64,000 nucleotides of DNA from Sphagnum compactum (GCA_965153455.1 OZ234499.1:11218271-11282270), one strand, 5' to 3'; positions 48,961-61,400 are shown, counted from the first letter of the stretch. The notes: a model not told the origin generated them from the sequence alone. A program made the numbers and translations.

Positions 48961-49645
48961 ACTAGTATTGCGGAGCCTATCAGAGAAAACGTGTGTTAAG
49001 ATATCAAATGAGCAAGAGTTTTGATAAGATTTGAAGACAAAAAGCAGACGAGGAAGCAGAGAAAACAACACGAATGAGCAAGAGTTTCAATAAGATTTCC
49101 AGACAAAAAGCCCACGAGGAAGAAGAGAAAAAAACAGGAATTCGATAAAACGAAAGGGGGAAAAAACAACAACAACAACACGAGAATTGCAGAAACTATC
49201 AGAGAAAACTGTTCCAAGATATCATCAAATGAGCAAGAGTTTTGATAATATTACCAGAGAAAGACGACAGGGAAGAAGAAGCTAGGAAACAACAACAACA
49301 GGGATTTGATAAGACGAAGAACTAAACACTTCCGGAAATTTCAGCGCGGCTTGATTCCTGCAAAAAGCCAGATCCAGGTAAAATGAAGACGAAAAAATAA
49401 GTCTGGTAAGTACACAGAGACGTTCGTCAACTTTGTACAAGACAAAAACAGACACAACTAGTCTCCCGACAAAAAGCAAGCGCGCGCGCGGAGATGCAGC
49501 AGCAGTAAATATCCGCAGAATTGTGCGACAACCTCAAGGCAAGATGACTAGGGGAATTTTTTTTGAAAAACAGTTCCGCTAACTTCAGCGCTGCTGTGGG
49601 ATTCCTGCCAAAGCCAGAGTAAATGAAGAGGAAAAAAACCAGATT
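48960..49645. repeat. Higher-order tandem repeats upstream of the YjbQ-family gene
   Basis: A 66-bp unit (atgagcaagagttttgataa...) occurs at 49009 and 49075, with a partial third copy at 49229. The preceding segment 'tatcagagaaaac...agatatca' at 48979 recurs at 49197. A separate block 'attcctgc.aaagccag' occurs at 49351 and 49600. The result is a patchwork of local duplications. Confidence 0.75.
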
Positions 49646-49854
49646 AAAGGTGCGAGAGATTTTGACGATACCTAGATTTGGATCGCGACAAAATTCGTGG
49701 CGTTGCATTGAAGCAAGACGCGACTTGTCTTCGCTCTCCCGAACGCAATCCCGCATAATTTTCGCGCGTACACACACAACGCCCGACGAGTGGCGGGGGG
49801 CGGCTGTGAGAAGCGCTTCCAGACACGCAACCAGGCCACCAACGAAAGCTCCCA

Positions 49855-49990
49855 AATGAATGAATGAAAGAATGAAAGTTCGAATGAAAAAACAAAGAAT
49901 GAAATTTGAATGAGAAAATGAATGAATGAAGTCTGAATCTAGAAAGAAAGAATGAAATGTGAATGAGAAGATGAATGAATGAATGAAGTT
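49855..49990. repeat. (GAAT)n-rich satellite
   Basis: Degenerate GAATGAATGAAA words in about 135 bp. Open frames here on the minus strand are Phe/His/Ser low-complexity artefacts. Confidence 0.85.
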
Positions 49991-50540
49991 TCTCCCTAAT
50001 TTTGGCAATATTGGATGGTATTAAATTCCAGTGACGAGTAATTGAAACTTGTATAGTGGAATTTTTTGAAATCCTTTGTATGGTCCTCGTCCATGGACCA
50101 TTTCAAAGACAATATCAGAAATAATTAGCTCATCATCAAGTTTAACTACTTCATTCTTTTTTCTCAATAATTATTTTCTTTTCCTATTAATTTTCTAGAT
50201 AACTATCTCTTACATTTCCTTAATAACTACCTCCATTTTGTAACTGTTTCACTTTTTTACCCTGTCCCCCAACATGGATATGAAAAAACAAATTAACACG
50301 TATGTTTTCATGTTGGTGAAATGTATATTAATTTAATTTAAATTTAATATTGAAATAAATAATGATAAATTATTGAGAAAAAAAAAAAGTTGATTGTCCC
50401 AAATAGTGCGCAGCAGCACAGAGCTCAAATTAGTTAATGTTGAAAGAAACAGTGGGGAAGGAGGGGAGAGGAAGTTGTGGGTGAATTTTAGAAACAAAAC
50501 AAAATCCAGTACAACTCGTACATAGTACACACAAAGGAAT
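49991..50540. other. Intergenic, nothing recognised
   Basis: AT-rich DNA without a gene or clear repeat. Confidence 0.4.
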
Positions 50541-51640
50541 TACATAGTGTAAAGGGCGTCGTGGTCGTCTGGCGTGGTCGTCAGGCGTGGTCTGGCGTGG
50601 TCGTCAGGCGTGGTCGTCTGGCGTGGTCGTGATGAAATGAAGCTTTTTTCATTCATCATCTGACCCGTCCATCCCCAGGCAACGTCGTGGTCGTGAAGCT
50701 TCGAGATGAAATGAAGCTTTCCATGCAAACGTCGGGATGAAATAAAACTTTCCATCCGTCCGTCCGTACGTCATCCATCCCGTCATCCGTCCCGTCATCC
50801 ATCCAAAACATAACAAATATATATTTTTAAAAGGGAGAAAACTAGAAAAAAAATAAAAACAGAAAAACACTTTAACAATTAGAAACTTTTTGTAAACACT
50901 TAAACATGAAACAAAAAAGGGAAATACAGTAAAATAATCTTAAAAGAAAATTAAAAAATAGATGACAAAAAATAAGAAACAAAACAGAGAGCAAAAGAAA
51001 GAGAAAAAAAACCATACTTGAAAAAAAAATGAGGTTTGTCTTCTTTTTCCAAACTTCAAAACTGCATCTAATCAAACAAAAAATTTATTTTATTATAAAA
51101 CATATTAGAAAAACTAGAATATTTTTTGGAAAAGAAAATAAAAACTAAATAAATAAATAAACGCATAAATTTTTTAAAAAATGAAGATAGACAAAATAAG
51201 AATAGAAAAAATTAAAACATGAAACAAACATAAACAAAAAAGTAAAACACAAAAACTATAAAAAAGGAATGGAAACAAATGAAACAAGGAAAGGGAAATA
51301 CAGTAAAATCATTTTAAAGAAAAAAAATTACAAAAAAGAAGAAACCAAATAAAGAGTAGGAAATAAGAAAAAATAAAACTTATAATAATGAAGAAAAACC
51401 CTATTTGAAAAAGAATGAGATGGGTTCTTTCTCCAAACTTCAAACTTGCATCCAAATAAAAAAAAATACAAAAGTGAAAAAGAAACACTTTATTTTTATT
51501 TTACAAAATAATAATAAAAACAGAAAACACATAAAAATAAAAAATAAAAAAGATAAAAGTTTTTAAAAAAAAAAACTAAAGCATGAACCAAACATTGTTG
51601 AAATAACACACCTGTGCATTAGGCACGGGGTTCAAACTAG
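50541..51640 (+). mobile_element. Non-autonomous Helitron, copy A
   Basis: The 3' end has the classical Helitron form: hairpin CCTGTGC-ATTAG-GCACGGG (51611-51629), a short spacer, and terminal CTAG (51637-51640) followed by T. The 5' end is placed near 50541 ('acatagtgtaaagggcgtcg') by comparison with copy B. Near the 5' end is a GGCGTGGTCGTC array (50568-50632), then 'catccgtc' words. The body is A-rich and collinear with copy B. It has no coding capacity. Confidence 0.75.
50568..50632. repeat. Tandem GGCGTGGTCGTC array in Helitron A
   Basis: Five or so units of 10-15 bp. Copy B has a single CGTGGTCGTG at the same place, so the array expanded after the copies diverged, or shrank in copy B. 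Confidence 0.8.
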
Positions 51641-51641
51641 T

Positions 51642-52442
51642 TCTATATAGTAAAGGACGTCGTGGTCGTGAAGCTTCGGGATGAAATGAAGCTTTCCATC
51701 CAGACGTCAGGATGAAATGAAACATATCATCCGTTCGTCATTCATCCCGTCATCCGTCCGTCATCCATCCAAACAAAACAAATATGTATTTTAAAAAGGG
51801 AAAAAACTAGAAAAAATAAAAATAGAAAAACACTTTAACAATTAGAAACTTTTTGTAAACACATAAACGTGAAACAAAAAAGGGAAATACAGTAAAATAA
51901 TCTTTAAAAAATATTTAAAAATAGATGACAAAAAATAAGAAACAAAACAGAGAGCAAAAGAAAGAGAAAAAAAACCATACTTGAAACAAAAATGAGGTTT
52001 GTCTTCTTTTTCCAAACTTCAAACGTGCATCTAATCAAACAAAAATAAAAAAGTTTTTTTACATTATTTTTATTATTGGAAACAAATGAAACAAGGAAAG
52101 GGAAATACAGTAAAATCATTTCAAAAGAAAAAAAATTACAAAAAAGAAGAAACCAAATAAAGAGTAGAAAATAAGAAAAAATAAAACTTATAATAATGAA
52201 GAAAAACCCTACTTGAAAAAGAATGAGGTGTGTCTTCTTTCTCCAAACTTCAAACTTGCATCCAAATAAACAAAAATACAAAAGTGAAAAAGAAACACTT
52301 TATTTTATTATACAAAATAATAATAAAAACAGAAAACAAAATTTTTTTTTAAAAAAGATAAAAGTTTAAAAAAAAAACTAAAACATGAACCAAACATTGT
52401 TGAAATAACACACCTGTGCATTAGGCACGGGGTTCAAACTAG
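51642..52442 (+). mobile_element. Non-autonomous Helitron, copy B
   Basis: Begins TCTATATAGTAAAGG one base after the CTAG end of copy A. It ends with the same hairpin (52413-52431) and CTAG (52439-52442) followed by T. About 800 bp, collinear with copy A but lacking about 200-300 bp of the A-rich body. No coding capacity. Confidence 0.8.
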
Positions 52443-52449
52443 TAATTTT

Positions 52450-54580
52450 TGTATAGAAGAAGGTATTGTAACTAGGACCTTCTGGACTAGCGGTCTTGTC
52501 CCCAGGCGAATAGGCTGAGGGGAAAGGTAAAAACTTCAAAAAGTTACAAAACTTTCACCTATGTAAATTCTCCATAGGTTTTTGTTTTCTTCTTTCTATT
52601 TTCTTTTCACTTTACATCCTTACCCTAAACAGCAGCCGCAAAGCAACCCTCGCCATGCAATAAACAAAAAAGTAAAGAAGAATTAAAGAAAAAGAATACT
52701 AAAAGATGAAAACAAGAACCTTCCAGAAGGTACAGTTCACAGACTGTACTGTACCTTCGGGATTTCTGAAGGTCAGCAAGTAATTCGGGCAGGGGAGGGT
52801 CAGGAAAAAAAAAGACTCTTTTACGATGAAAAAAATGTGCCAAAGTTGCCAGATTTCCAGGGGAAAAAAAATTCTGAAACCGCCATATTTAGAAATTACT
52901 TTCCTGCAGGTCCCTAATAATATATATAGCAAGATTCTTGACCTTTTTTTAATTTTCCTCTCATCTGACGTGTAGCCCAAATTTGGTTAATTTCTCTTGT
53001 GGATGAACATCAGTGTGGCTCCATTACAAAAATGGGGGGCGGGCAGGGAGGAAATAAATAAATAAAAGGAAACCAAAAAGGACCTACGACTCCAATTCTG
53101 GTAGCTGTTAATCCTGAAATTTGAAATTTTAAAATTCTAGAATCTGTATTATTAATATAATATAAATAATGGTGTTTTTGTCTGACGCTTTCATGCCTAC
53201 CTACACACCTAATTAAGTCCCTCCCAACCTCCTTAGCAAAAGCGTGAGTGGGTAGACAAAATAGCTACCCAACCCTAACTTGTATTTTTTTTAATTTCAG
53301 GTAAAGTTTGCATTTGTGAGTTTGGAATTTAGTGGTTACAATTTGGAAGCAATTTAGGCTAGTGATTTTATTTTTGAAAAATGTTCATGAGGTTATTATA
53401 TATATGTCCTTTCTTTAAAACAAGATCAATACAAGAAAGTTATTTTTTAATATATTTTCATAAATTCCCAAAATTTCCTAGTTTTTATGGGGGTGAAGAT
53501 TGACTTGTGTTAAATTGACTTGAATAGTCCAAGGGCAGCTTCAACACGTATCTGTTGAATAAATATTATTTTTGAAGATTCCATGTCAAAAGAAAACACA
53601 ATATTCCATAACACCCTTTATTTTCCTTTACAAAAAAAAAATTCTTTCAATTTTATTTTCGTGAAAATTCCAACATTTTTACAAATAATATAATTTGTGT
53701 CAAAGCTGCCAAGGTCCCCTGGTATTTGCAGTGAGAAGTAAAGATAAAATTTCATCAAATCTCTTGGAAATATTAATATTCATGGCTTTTTTAATACAAA
53801 TGCACCCGTCAATGACATACTAATTTGTTGTTGCAAATCATTTTTAAAACCTTTTCGGAATAATATTTCAACTATTCGTCACAATTTTTTTCAAAATTGT
53901 CTTCCTTCAACAATCATTAGTGTGTTACTAACATACTAAAAATAGTAGACCGTGGCATAATAAATTTCAACCAAATCTTGACATGAAAATGGATGAAAAT
54001 AGTGCTTAAGCATATTTGGCATACATCTACATTGACCACCTAACCATGGTTTGTCCATGTGCTAATCAATTCACAACTTTAGGAAAAATGTATTGATCCA
54101 AACATTAGATTACAATTATAATGGGTTTTTACTTAATGATTCCATGAAAAAAAAATTTGATGAACAAAAAATATATATTAATATCTAATTTTTCATATTT
54201 CTTACAAACATTAAGTAAGAAAGGAAGTTTCTAAAACATATATCCTCAAAAAATACATCTAAAAGTTGTTAGAAATTTCAAAAATATCTTGAAGGGAAAA
54301 AGTTTTAAATATATTTTTTAATTTCAGGAAATATATTTGAGAATTTTTTGAAACAAATAGACGTTTTTTTAATTTTCAAAAATACCTTTGAGGAATATGT
54401 TTTTTAAAATTTTAATTATCAGAAAAAGATCATGAAGAATATGTTTGAAACATTTTATCAATATTTTAAAATTTCAAAAATATCCATGAGGATTATGTTT
54501 AAATGTTTTTAGATTTTTTTTTAATTTTTAAAATATCCTTGACGAACATTTTTCTTCATTAGATTTTTAAAATAATCAAA
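52450..54580. other. AT-rich intergenic DNA
   Basis: No gene recognised apart from one copy of the palindrome-core repeat at 52973-53037. Confidence 0.4.
52973..53037 (+). repeat. Dispersed palindrome-core repeat, copy 4
   Basis: Reads 'tagcccaaatttggttaatttctcttgtggatga' then 'gtggctccattacaaaaatgg', the same order of landmarks as copies 1-3. Confidence 0.45.
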
Positions 54581-54586
54581 CATGTT

Positions 54587-56090
54587 GTTGGTAATGATTC
54601 AATGGACTCACAACCAGATAAGTCCAACATTGATAATGAAGAGAGGCTTGTAATGCTTTGAAGAAGTTTCTTAAGATTTTAACATCTTGCCAATCATAAT
54701 TCAGTCAAATGTTGCAATTGATCAATCGTTGTTGGTAATGGTTCAATGGAGTTATAGCTAGATAATGTCAACTTTGATAATAAAGAGAACCTTGCCATGC
54801 TTTGAGGAAGCTCATTAAGATTTTCACATCCTGGGACCCATAAACCTGTCAACTATTGTAGTTGACCAATCGTTGTTGGTACTGATTCAATGGACTAACA
54901 ACCAGATAAGTCCAACATTGATAATGAAGAGAAGCTTACAATGCTTTGAGGAAATTCTTTCAGATTTTCACATCCTACCAACCACAGTTGGGTCAAATGT
55001 TGTAATTGATCAATCGTTGTTGGTAATGATTCAATGGACTTACAACCAGATAAGTCCAACATTGATAATGAGGAAAGGCTTGTAATGCTTTGAGGGAGTT
55101 CTTTCATATTTTCACATCCTTCCAACCATAGCTGGGTCAAATGTTGCAATTGACCAAATTGTTGTGGGTAATGATTCAATAGACTTACAGAAAGATAAGT
55201 CCAATATTGATAACGAAGATAGGCTTGTAATGCTTTGAGGAAGTTCCTTCATATTTTCACATCTTTTCAACCGTAGCTGGGTCAAATGTTGCAATTGACC
55301 TATCGTCGTTGGTAATGATTCAATGGACTTACACTCAGATAAGTCCAATATTAATAATGAAGAGAGGCTTGTAATGTTTTGAGGAAGCTCCTTAAGGCTT
55401 TCACATCCTCGCAACAGTAACTTTGTCAAATTTCTCAACTGCCCAATTGTTGCTGGTAGTGACGTAATTAAAGAACAATTGTAAAAGTCCAAATGCATTA
55501 GTAAAGTCATGTTGCTTATGACAAATTCTGGAATGAGCACTAGGTTTTGACAATTTTGCAATTGTAAAATAGTTAAACTATTAAGGTGTTGCATGGAATT
55601 AGGAAGTTGTTTCATGTGAGAATTTATGTGGAGCCATTTCATTTGGCGAAAATGTTTTCCTAAACAAGATTCTATGAATGCCTCACTAGCTCCTTCCATG
55701 ATGGGCATTCGCAATTTTTTCATTTTGTGAAAGTTTGTTGTTGTTACTTGTTGTGGTAGTTCTAGATTTTCAGGCAACCAAATGGCTTGAATATTTGAAG
55801 TGACCTAAAAACCAACAAAGCACCACACCAAATTAGTTCAAGGAACTCATCCCTAATTTATATGCATTGCCATGAATGCACTTAGATTTTGATACATATA
55901 TGCAACACCTCACAAAATGTTGATTTAACCACCAAGGTAAACAATTTAAAGATTGATGACATTTGAGAATGAAATAAATACCTTTTCATTAAAAAGGACC
56001 ATTCTTGCTTCTTCCTTGTCCCAAATCCTACTTTGTTTACGACAGTGCAAGGCCATTTGCTTGGCCCTAGACAAGCTTCAAATTACACTA
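54587..56090 (-). pseudogene. TNL-type NB-ARC/LRR resistance-gene pseudogene
   Basis: The end of an NB-ARC exon (about 56080-55982) reads SRIWDKEEARMVLFNEK, the usual ARC2 end. A GT-AG intron (55981-55805) leads in phase to an LRR exon from 55804. The exon starts TSNIQAIWLPENLELPQQ and then has leucine-rich repeats of the form SIESLPTTIGQLQHLTQL in about seven 143-144-bp units. The gene is broken. There is a TGA upstream of LSRAKQMALHCRKQ, and a one-base insertion in the A-run at 55156-55158 shifts the frame. TAG replaces a Lys codon at 54895-54897, and another TAG lies at 54853-54855. The TIR and most of NB-ARC are not found. Such genes encode intracellular pathogen sensors. Confidence 0.85.
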
Positions 56091-56094
56091 GTGT

Positions 56095-56500
56095 AAACCC
56101 AAAATGACCACCCTTCTCACTTTGGAGGAATGAGAGATTAAAATTTTTGTGGTCCCAAGCCCGAGTAGTCTAATGTAAACCACCCCTAACAATTGTATGC
56201 TCAATGCCACTGGCACCCCACCCAACCCCCAATTTCATTATTCAGAAAAAAATATACCTGAATTTTTTTTCTCACACTAAGAACATGTCTAACGTCCCTA
56301 ATCAAATTAGTTTTTAGTGAAAAACATAATTTTTCTTCGAAGATGAAAAATGAAAACCTATATAAACCGGGTATTGGGTTTGGTTCTAGGTGGAATTCTA
56401 GGTGGAGGTTATAGTTCTCAGTTTTGATTCCCATTCTAAGGTCCATTTGAGTTTCAATTAAGGTTGTAGATTTTGTTTCCAAGATGTACTGGGGAATCAG
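56095..56500. other. Intergenic, nothing recognised
   Basis: No resistance-gene exon could be traced upstream of the NB-ARC fragment. The minus frame 56482-56201 matches nothing I know. Confidence 0.4.
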
Positions 56501-56504
56501 CCCC

Positions 56505-56760
56505 TAAACTAGAACCAAACAACACCGGTTTGAACCATGGTTGTGCCAGTACTAGAATCTACTACATATACCTACCAATTATCAACCCGGGTATACACAT
56601 TTACCCAGTGGGGGTGAAAAAAATCAAAAAACATGTTTTGGTATAGAATTTTGGTTCTCAAGTTTTTTGAAATTTTCAAAAAAGTGTCGATTCTTTGCCA
56701 GTTCTTTCATGAAAACTGCTGGTTCTTTCATGTTTCTGAAGTACCCCAAAACCAACCGTT
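56505..56760 (+). repeat. Dispersed repeat, copy 1
   Basis: About 250 bp match 61866-62110 in the same orientation. Landmarks are 'actagaaccaaacaacacc', 'ggtttgaacca', 'agaatctactac', 'gggtatacac', 'ttggttctcaa' and 'ctggttctttcatgtttc'. Noncoding and probably a decayed transposon. Confidence 0.75.
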
Positions 56761-57021
56761 CTATAATTTTGTGTTTTTCTCACACAATTGATGTAAACTC
56801 ACATTACAAATGTCTTTACTAGCGTTGTTTTTGTCGGCTATAATTAGCCAAAAAGATATTTAGAATTTAAAAGTGCTTAAATCAAGTGCCTTTTCCAGAT
56901 CTTCAATAGCCATAATTCGATCAAAATTTAAAGAAAATCACCATATTTCGATACATGATTCAAGTATGTAACCAAAAACATAGAAAGATGTTTAAAACAA
57001 TTTCAATTTCATATGTAGCTT

Positions 57022-57098
57022 GTAGCCAACTTTGGATAAATCTTCCGATGAATCAATCCCATTGCGGCTACATCACAAAATTCACAAAAAAAACATTG
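57022..57098 (+). repeat. Dispersed palindrome-core repeat, copy 5
   Basis: Reads 'tagccaactttggataaatcttccgatgaatca' then 'gcggctacatcacaaaattc', diverged but collinear with copy 3. Confidence 0.4.
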
Positions 57099-57099
57099 G

Positions 57100-58075
57100 T
57101 CCTCCCATATTCTTACAAAACCATACAAACATGTGTGATTAATGAAATGTAAGCAAATACAACATTGAAAATTTTCAAAAACACCAAAAATAAATAAATG
57201 TATAATTTACATCTAATATGAATGAACAAAATGATGCAAATTGCCTTAATTCATGCCCCTCTTTTTTCAAGGGCTACAATTAAACAACTTTCAAATTTGC
57301 AAAGTTGCAAAAGGAACATAAGCTCACTTGTGTTTAGCAAGACAACATCTTATGATAATCTATGAATATAGAATAATTGATATCTATCATCGATGAACAA
57401 TAAGAAATAATTTGAGGCTTTGGAGGCATGATTTTCTTTTGGTTATGTTTGTGGATGCCTCCAAAATTTAAATTATTGGTTTCGAGATGTGTTCCAATTT
57501 TTCTCATTGGTCATTTTGGCCTTTGGGATACATGACCAAAACCAAAAACTTTGTGTTTTAAAATAACCAGGCTGTGTGGACCTTGGACTAGCTTTGTCAT
57601 AATAATCTGAAACTTTGAGGATCCTCTTGAATTAACCAAGAACCTTTCATGATTTCTTAGTATACAGTCTTAAAATTGTCACTGAATTGGTCCCTGTAGA
57701 ATAGCTGCCACTACCTTCGTAACTTAACAAATAACATGTTAAGTCAACAAGCTATTATTTGTGTAATAGGTCTGTCGGTACCTATTTTATGCTCTAGTGA
57801 TAGGAGGGGCCTCCATATGCCAGCAGCAAAGCCCTCTAGATTTGTTCCTTTCACTAGATGGTAAATACCCCCCATTGAGCACTGTTTTGTGCTTGTTTTT
57901 CTTGTCTTCTTGCACATGTTTTTTGGCCCCTGGCATGGTTCTACATGTTCTTTTTATACTGCAAAAGAACTTAATATTGTTCTTATAATTTTTTAATAAT
58001 TTACGTTCAGCAGCAGCTCACCGAATTCAAAACCCTAAACTTTCCTCGTATAGAACATGCTACCAACCATTGGCA
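57100..58075. other. Intergenic, nothing recognised
   Basis: AT-rich DNA without a gene. Confidence 0.4.
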
Positions 58076-58079
58076 CAAA

Positions 58080-61060
58080 TTCAGGGTCTAAGGAATGTGA
58101 GTTTTATTTTATTTATTTTTCAAAAGAATGATGGCCAGAACCATCCCAAAGGAGACAAAAAGGGGGAGGCCAAAGAAAGGCCAAAAGACGCACAGCTTGA
58201 AGGGCCCAAGGGCCCAAAGACAAGGAGAGAGCCGATCTTTCTTGTGGTAGGAAGCTAGTTCACCCATGGCCCTTCTAATGTCACCTACATGCAAATTGTG
58301 AGATTTAATAGTAGTGAGAGGTCTAGAACAAGCATCACTTGCCAACGCAATCTTCCTTTCTATAGCAGAGGCTAAAGCATATTGGAGAGCAATACTAACA
58401 TGCTACCTGAAAAATTGAATGCAAAAAGACAAGGATAAATGACGTCTCAATCGTCTATTGTGGAAAAGACGAGCACACTCCCTGATGAAACGATCCATAT
58501 CACGCCTAGGTGCGCCGTGCACCTCCATGGTCATCATAATAAAATGATGCCTTTCATGAAACCTTTTATGTTTACAAATCTTAGTAATGGCATTAAATTA
58601 GTTGCACCTGCTAGTTAATTAATGACATTCGAAGACATCGTCTCCCACGTCGAGTTAGTAACCACCACATCGGCAATGAAGACTTGGTCTTTTTAGGTTA
58701 TGTAAAAATTGGTTCATAATGAAATTCTTGACGTAAGGGTGTACCACCGTTCTTTCCATACAACGTGCCCATTTTTTTGAGTGAGGGCATACATGATGTC
58801 TTGGATGGCATTATGTGTGGCTATTGGTTGACCTCCAAACGGACAACGAGTTAAATTTGTGCCAAATGCGTCCAACTCATGTCCACACTCACACATGAAA
58901 AGACTAAATGTTAAAGGCTAAATCAAACCAAAGTGAAAACACACCGTTGGGCTGAAAATAGAATGTGCAATGCAAAATGAACGAATAGATGACCTAGCGA
59001 TCAACCATAGCCCTCCTCCCTTGCTCGAACAAAAACAAATGTAAGCTCTAGATGCTGAGGAAATGGAGTCATCCTCCAAAATAGACCTGAAGGATGTGTC
59101 ATGGTGGATGTCCATAAAAAAAGCTTGTAGACCTAAGGCACTAGTAATAGCCAAACTTTCAAAAGAAGGGAACATTTCCCTAGCTACAAGAGGTAGGCCA
59201 TCTTGTGCTGCACATAAGTATGACTGAAGTAGGTGTGGGCCCCCTTCAACCTAAGAAACATACTCTTCCAAAACAAGCCTATCAACAATACGAAACCTAG
59301 AGCACAAATACGAAGCCACAAGAGCCCAATTCACTAGAAAAACTAATGGGGTACAACCTTCCATAGAAAAAAAACCTATACCACCAAAGGATATTGGTAG
59401 TCGAACTTGACGCCTTGTTAAGGGGCCCTAAAAATACTTTCACAATGTTGTACCCATAATGTCCCCAGATATTTGTATAACTTTCTTGTTGAAACTTGCT
59501 AAAAGAAATAGGAAGGAAGAAGAGGGAGGTATTGCATGTATGAGATAAGAAAGTTGATGAACTACACATGAGGACAAAATGCCCAAAGCAACCTAGGTGT
59601 GTCCTAGGAGAGAAAGATCATTAATATGCGCCACGTCCTAAGATAAAACCATCCAAAAAATGTGTGGCAAAGTCTTAAGAACCCATTGGCACACCCAAAA
59701 TGCGAAGGCCATTTGTGACCAAAGTGTAGTCATGAGGAATCTCTATGCCTAGAGAGATCCCTGAAGGATTACAACATTTGCACTTTGACACCTTGACCCT
59801 AAACCCAACTTGGGCTAATTGGGTCGAAAGGTGGTCAAAGGTGCAAGAAAGTTCACTCATAGGCCCCACAATGTGCGTATCGTTCGCTAGGGATGGAAAG
59901 ACATAACTGGGGGCCCGTGCAATGGTTTTTTAAAAAGTTCAATAATGGGCCAAAACAAATAATTAACCTCTTAGGGGGTCACCCTGTTTCATGCCTAAAG
60001 ATGATTCAATAATGGTGACCCCCTTTAGATGTCAGCCATGTTGGTAATAAAAAAAAGTGTGCACCATAAAACAACCTGGTAAAAGGGATAATGCTCGTTA
60101 AAAGCCCCTCAACATCACACAATTATTTAAAAATAACAATTCAAGAAATGTTATTAAAAACGTTTTCAACGTCGACTTGCATCACGGGCTAGTTAAAGTG
60201 TAGGTCGAGGAGGGCTTGGATGCCAAAAAGAATGGCCACATAGCCTCTAGGGGTCGATATTCTAAACTGATGGGGGGATAGGTGTTCCTAAAACGACTCT
60301 CGAAGTTGTAAGACAATGGAGAGACTAATAAGTCGAAAAAACACCTTGCCTATGGCAATAGGATGAAGACCACCAATGTCCTTTGCCATTGCCAGCAATC
60401 TGCTAGCCCTTAGCATTAAAGCCATCGACTTAGGGATATCCTCATGAGCAATAGCAGTAGTAACTTGGAATAATTCTGAAAACTTTGAAGATGGGTCCTC
60501 AGGCTGGTATGAGGCATCCTTAGAGATGTTCATCTACCATCTTAGACAACCCATCTCAAAACAAACGGGGAGTAGTGGTTAAGGTTTGGGTAAACAAAAT
60601 CCTATCTCAGACAAAAGTGTGCTCAAGTTGATAATCAAAAATAGGAGTAAGGATGAGGTTTGAAGAAGGGGGATGCAATTAGTGTAGGGCAGCAATGGTG
60701 TTTTCTAAAGGAATAACTAGAGTCATGGGTTGGAGAGCTTTGGTTGCATGACTGTCCTCATTGACTCTTCCTAAAGTTAGACATTGACGAAAACGAGTGG
60801 TCAAAGAGTCTTCCCATGAGTGGAGAGAACAGGGTGCACAAGAGGCATGTGAAGATTCTTCCTGAAGAGAAGACTATGAGACGCCATAAACGTCTTAAGG
60901 TGAGCAAAAACCTCTCATTGACTAAACGACCTCTTTGAGTATAACGCAAACACCAACAAAGCAACAAGAGGAAAAAAAACCATGCTAATTCGTCCGCCGA
61001 CTTTCGAACAATTCAATCAAGGGAAGCGAAAAGCTTGCTTGACCTTGTTTGAACGGCTTG
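58080..61060 (-). mobile_element. LINE-type retrotransposon relic, copy 2
   Basis: Minus-strand reverse-transcriptase polyprotein in pieces. An N-terminal RT segment (60533-60288) includes ASRLLAMAKDIGGLHPIAIG. The palm segment near 59893-59675 has LANDTHIVGP, where LINEs have FADD, then KVSKCKCCNPSGISLG and GLRILGVPMGS. A C-terminal Cys/His segment reads CECGHELDAFGTNLTRCPF (58896-58714). The plus strand is T-rich at 58098-58117, fitting the A-rich tail of an element that reads leftwards. Stops and frameshifts are throughout, so it is dead. The 3' third is paralogous to 6155-7316. Confidence 0.78.
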
Positions 61061-61400
61061 AGGGTTCTTGCAAAACAAATGAGAGCACACGAAATGAAGT
61101 TCAAATAGCCCCAAAATGGAGCTAAATTGAGCTCGAAACCAACTACAAGATGTAAGAAGAATAAAACCAAGGAGAATCACAAGAAGGGATGACACTTGCG
61201 AAAAAAAACAACCTGGCTTAAGTAAGGAGGTTAGCAAAAGGATGGGTACTCTTGACATGGCTCAAAAGCCACCTGAAGTGTAAAGGCCAAAACAATAAAG
61301 ACAAGGGATATTTTGCATTGCTAGGGGCCGTAAAGAAAGAACCATAATAATACAAATAAAAAAACACATCGCAAACCCCTAAGAAACAAAAACTCAAGCA

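Noticed and set aside
48417-48962. 181-aa minus frame overlapping the first YjbQ exon
   Set aside because: A different frame from the verified eight-exon gene, with no family resemblance.
49427-50008. 193-aa minus frame rich in Phe/His/Ser
   Set aside because: Its N-terminal part is a translation of the GAAT satellite, and the rest has no domain.
51628-51640. tRNA B-box (GGTTCAAACTAG) of a SINE
   Set aside because: There is no A box and no poly(A) tail. The hairpin plus CTAG and the repeat with 52429-52442 fit a Helitron 3' end better.
54895-55777. A functional LRR protein
   Set aside because: A frameshift and two in-frame stops split the repeats, and the TIR and most of NB-ARC are missing.
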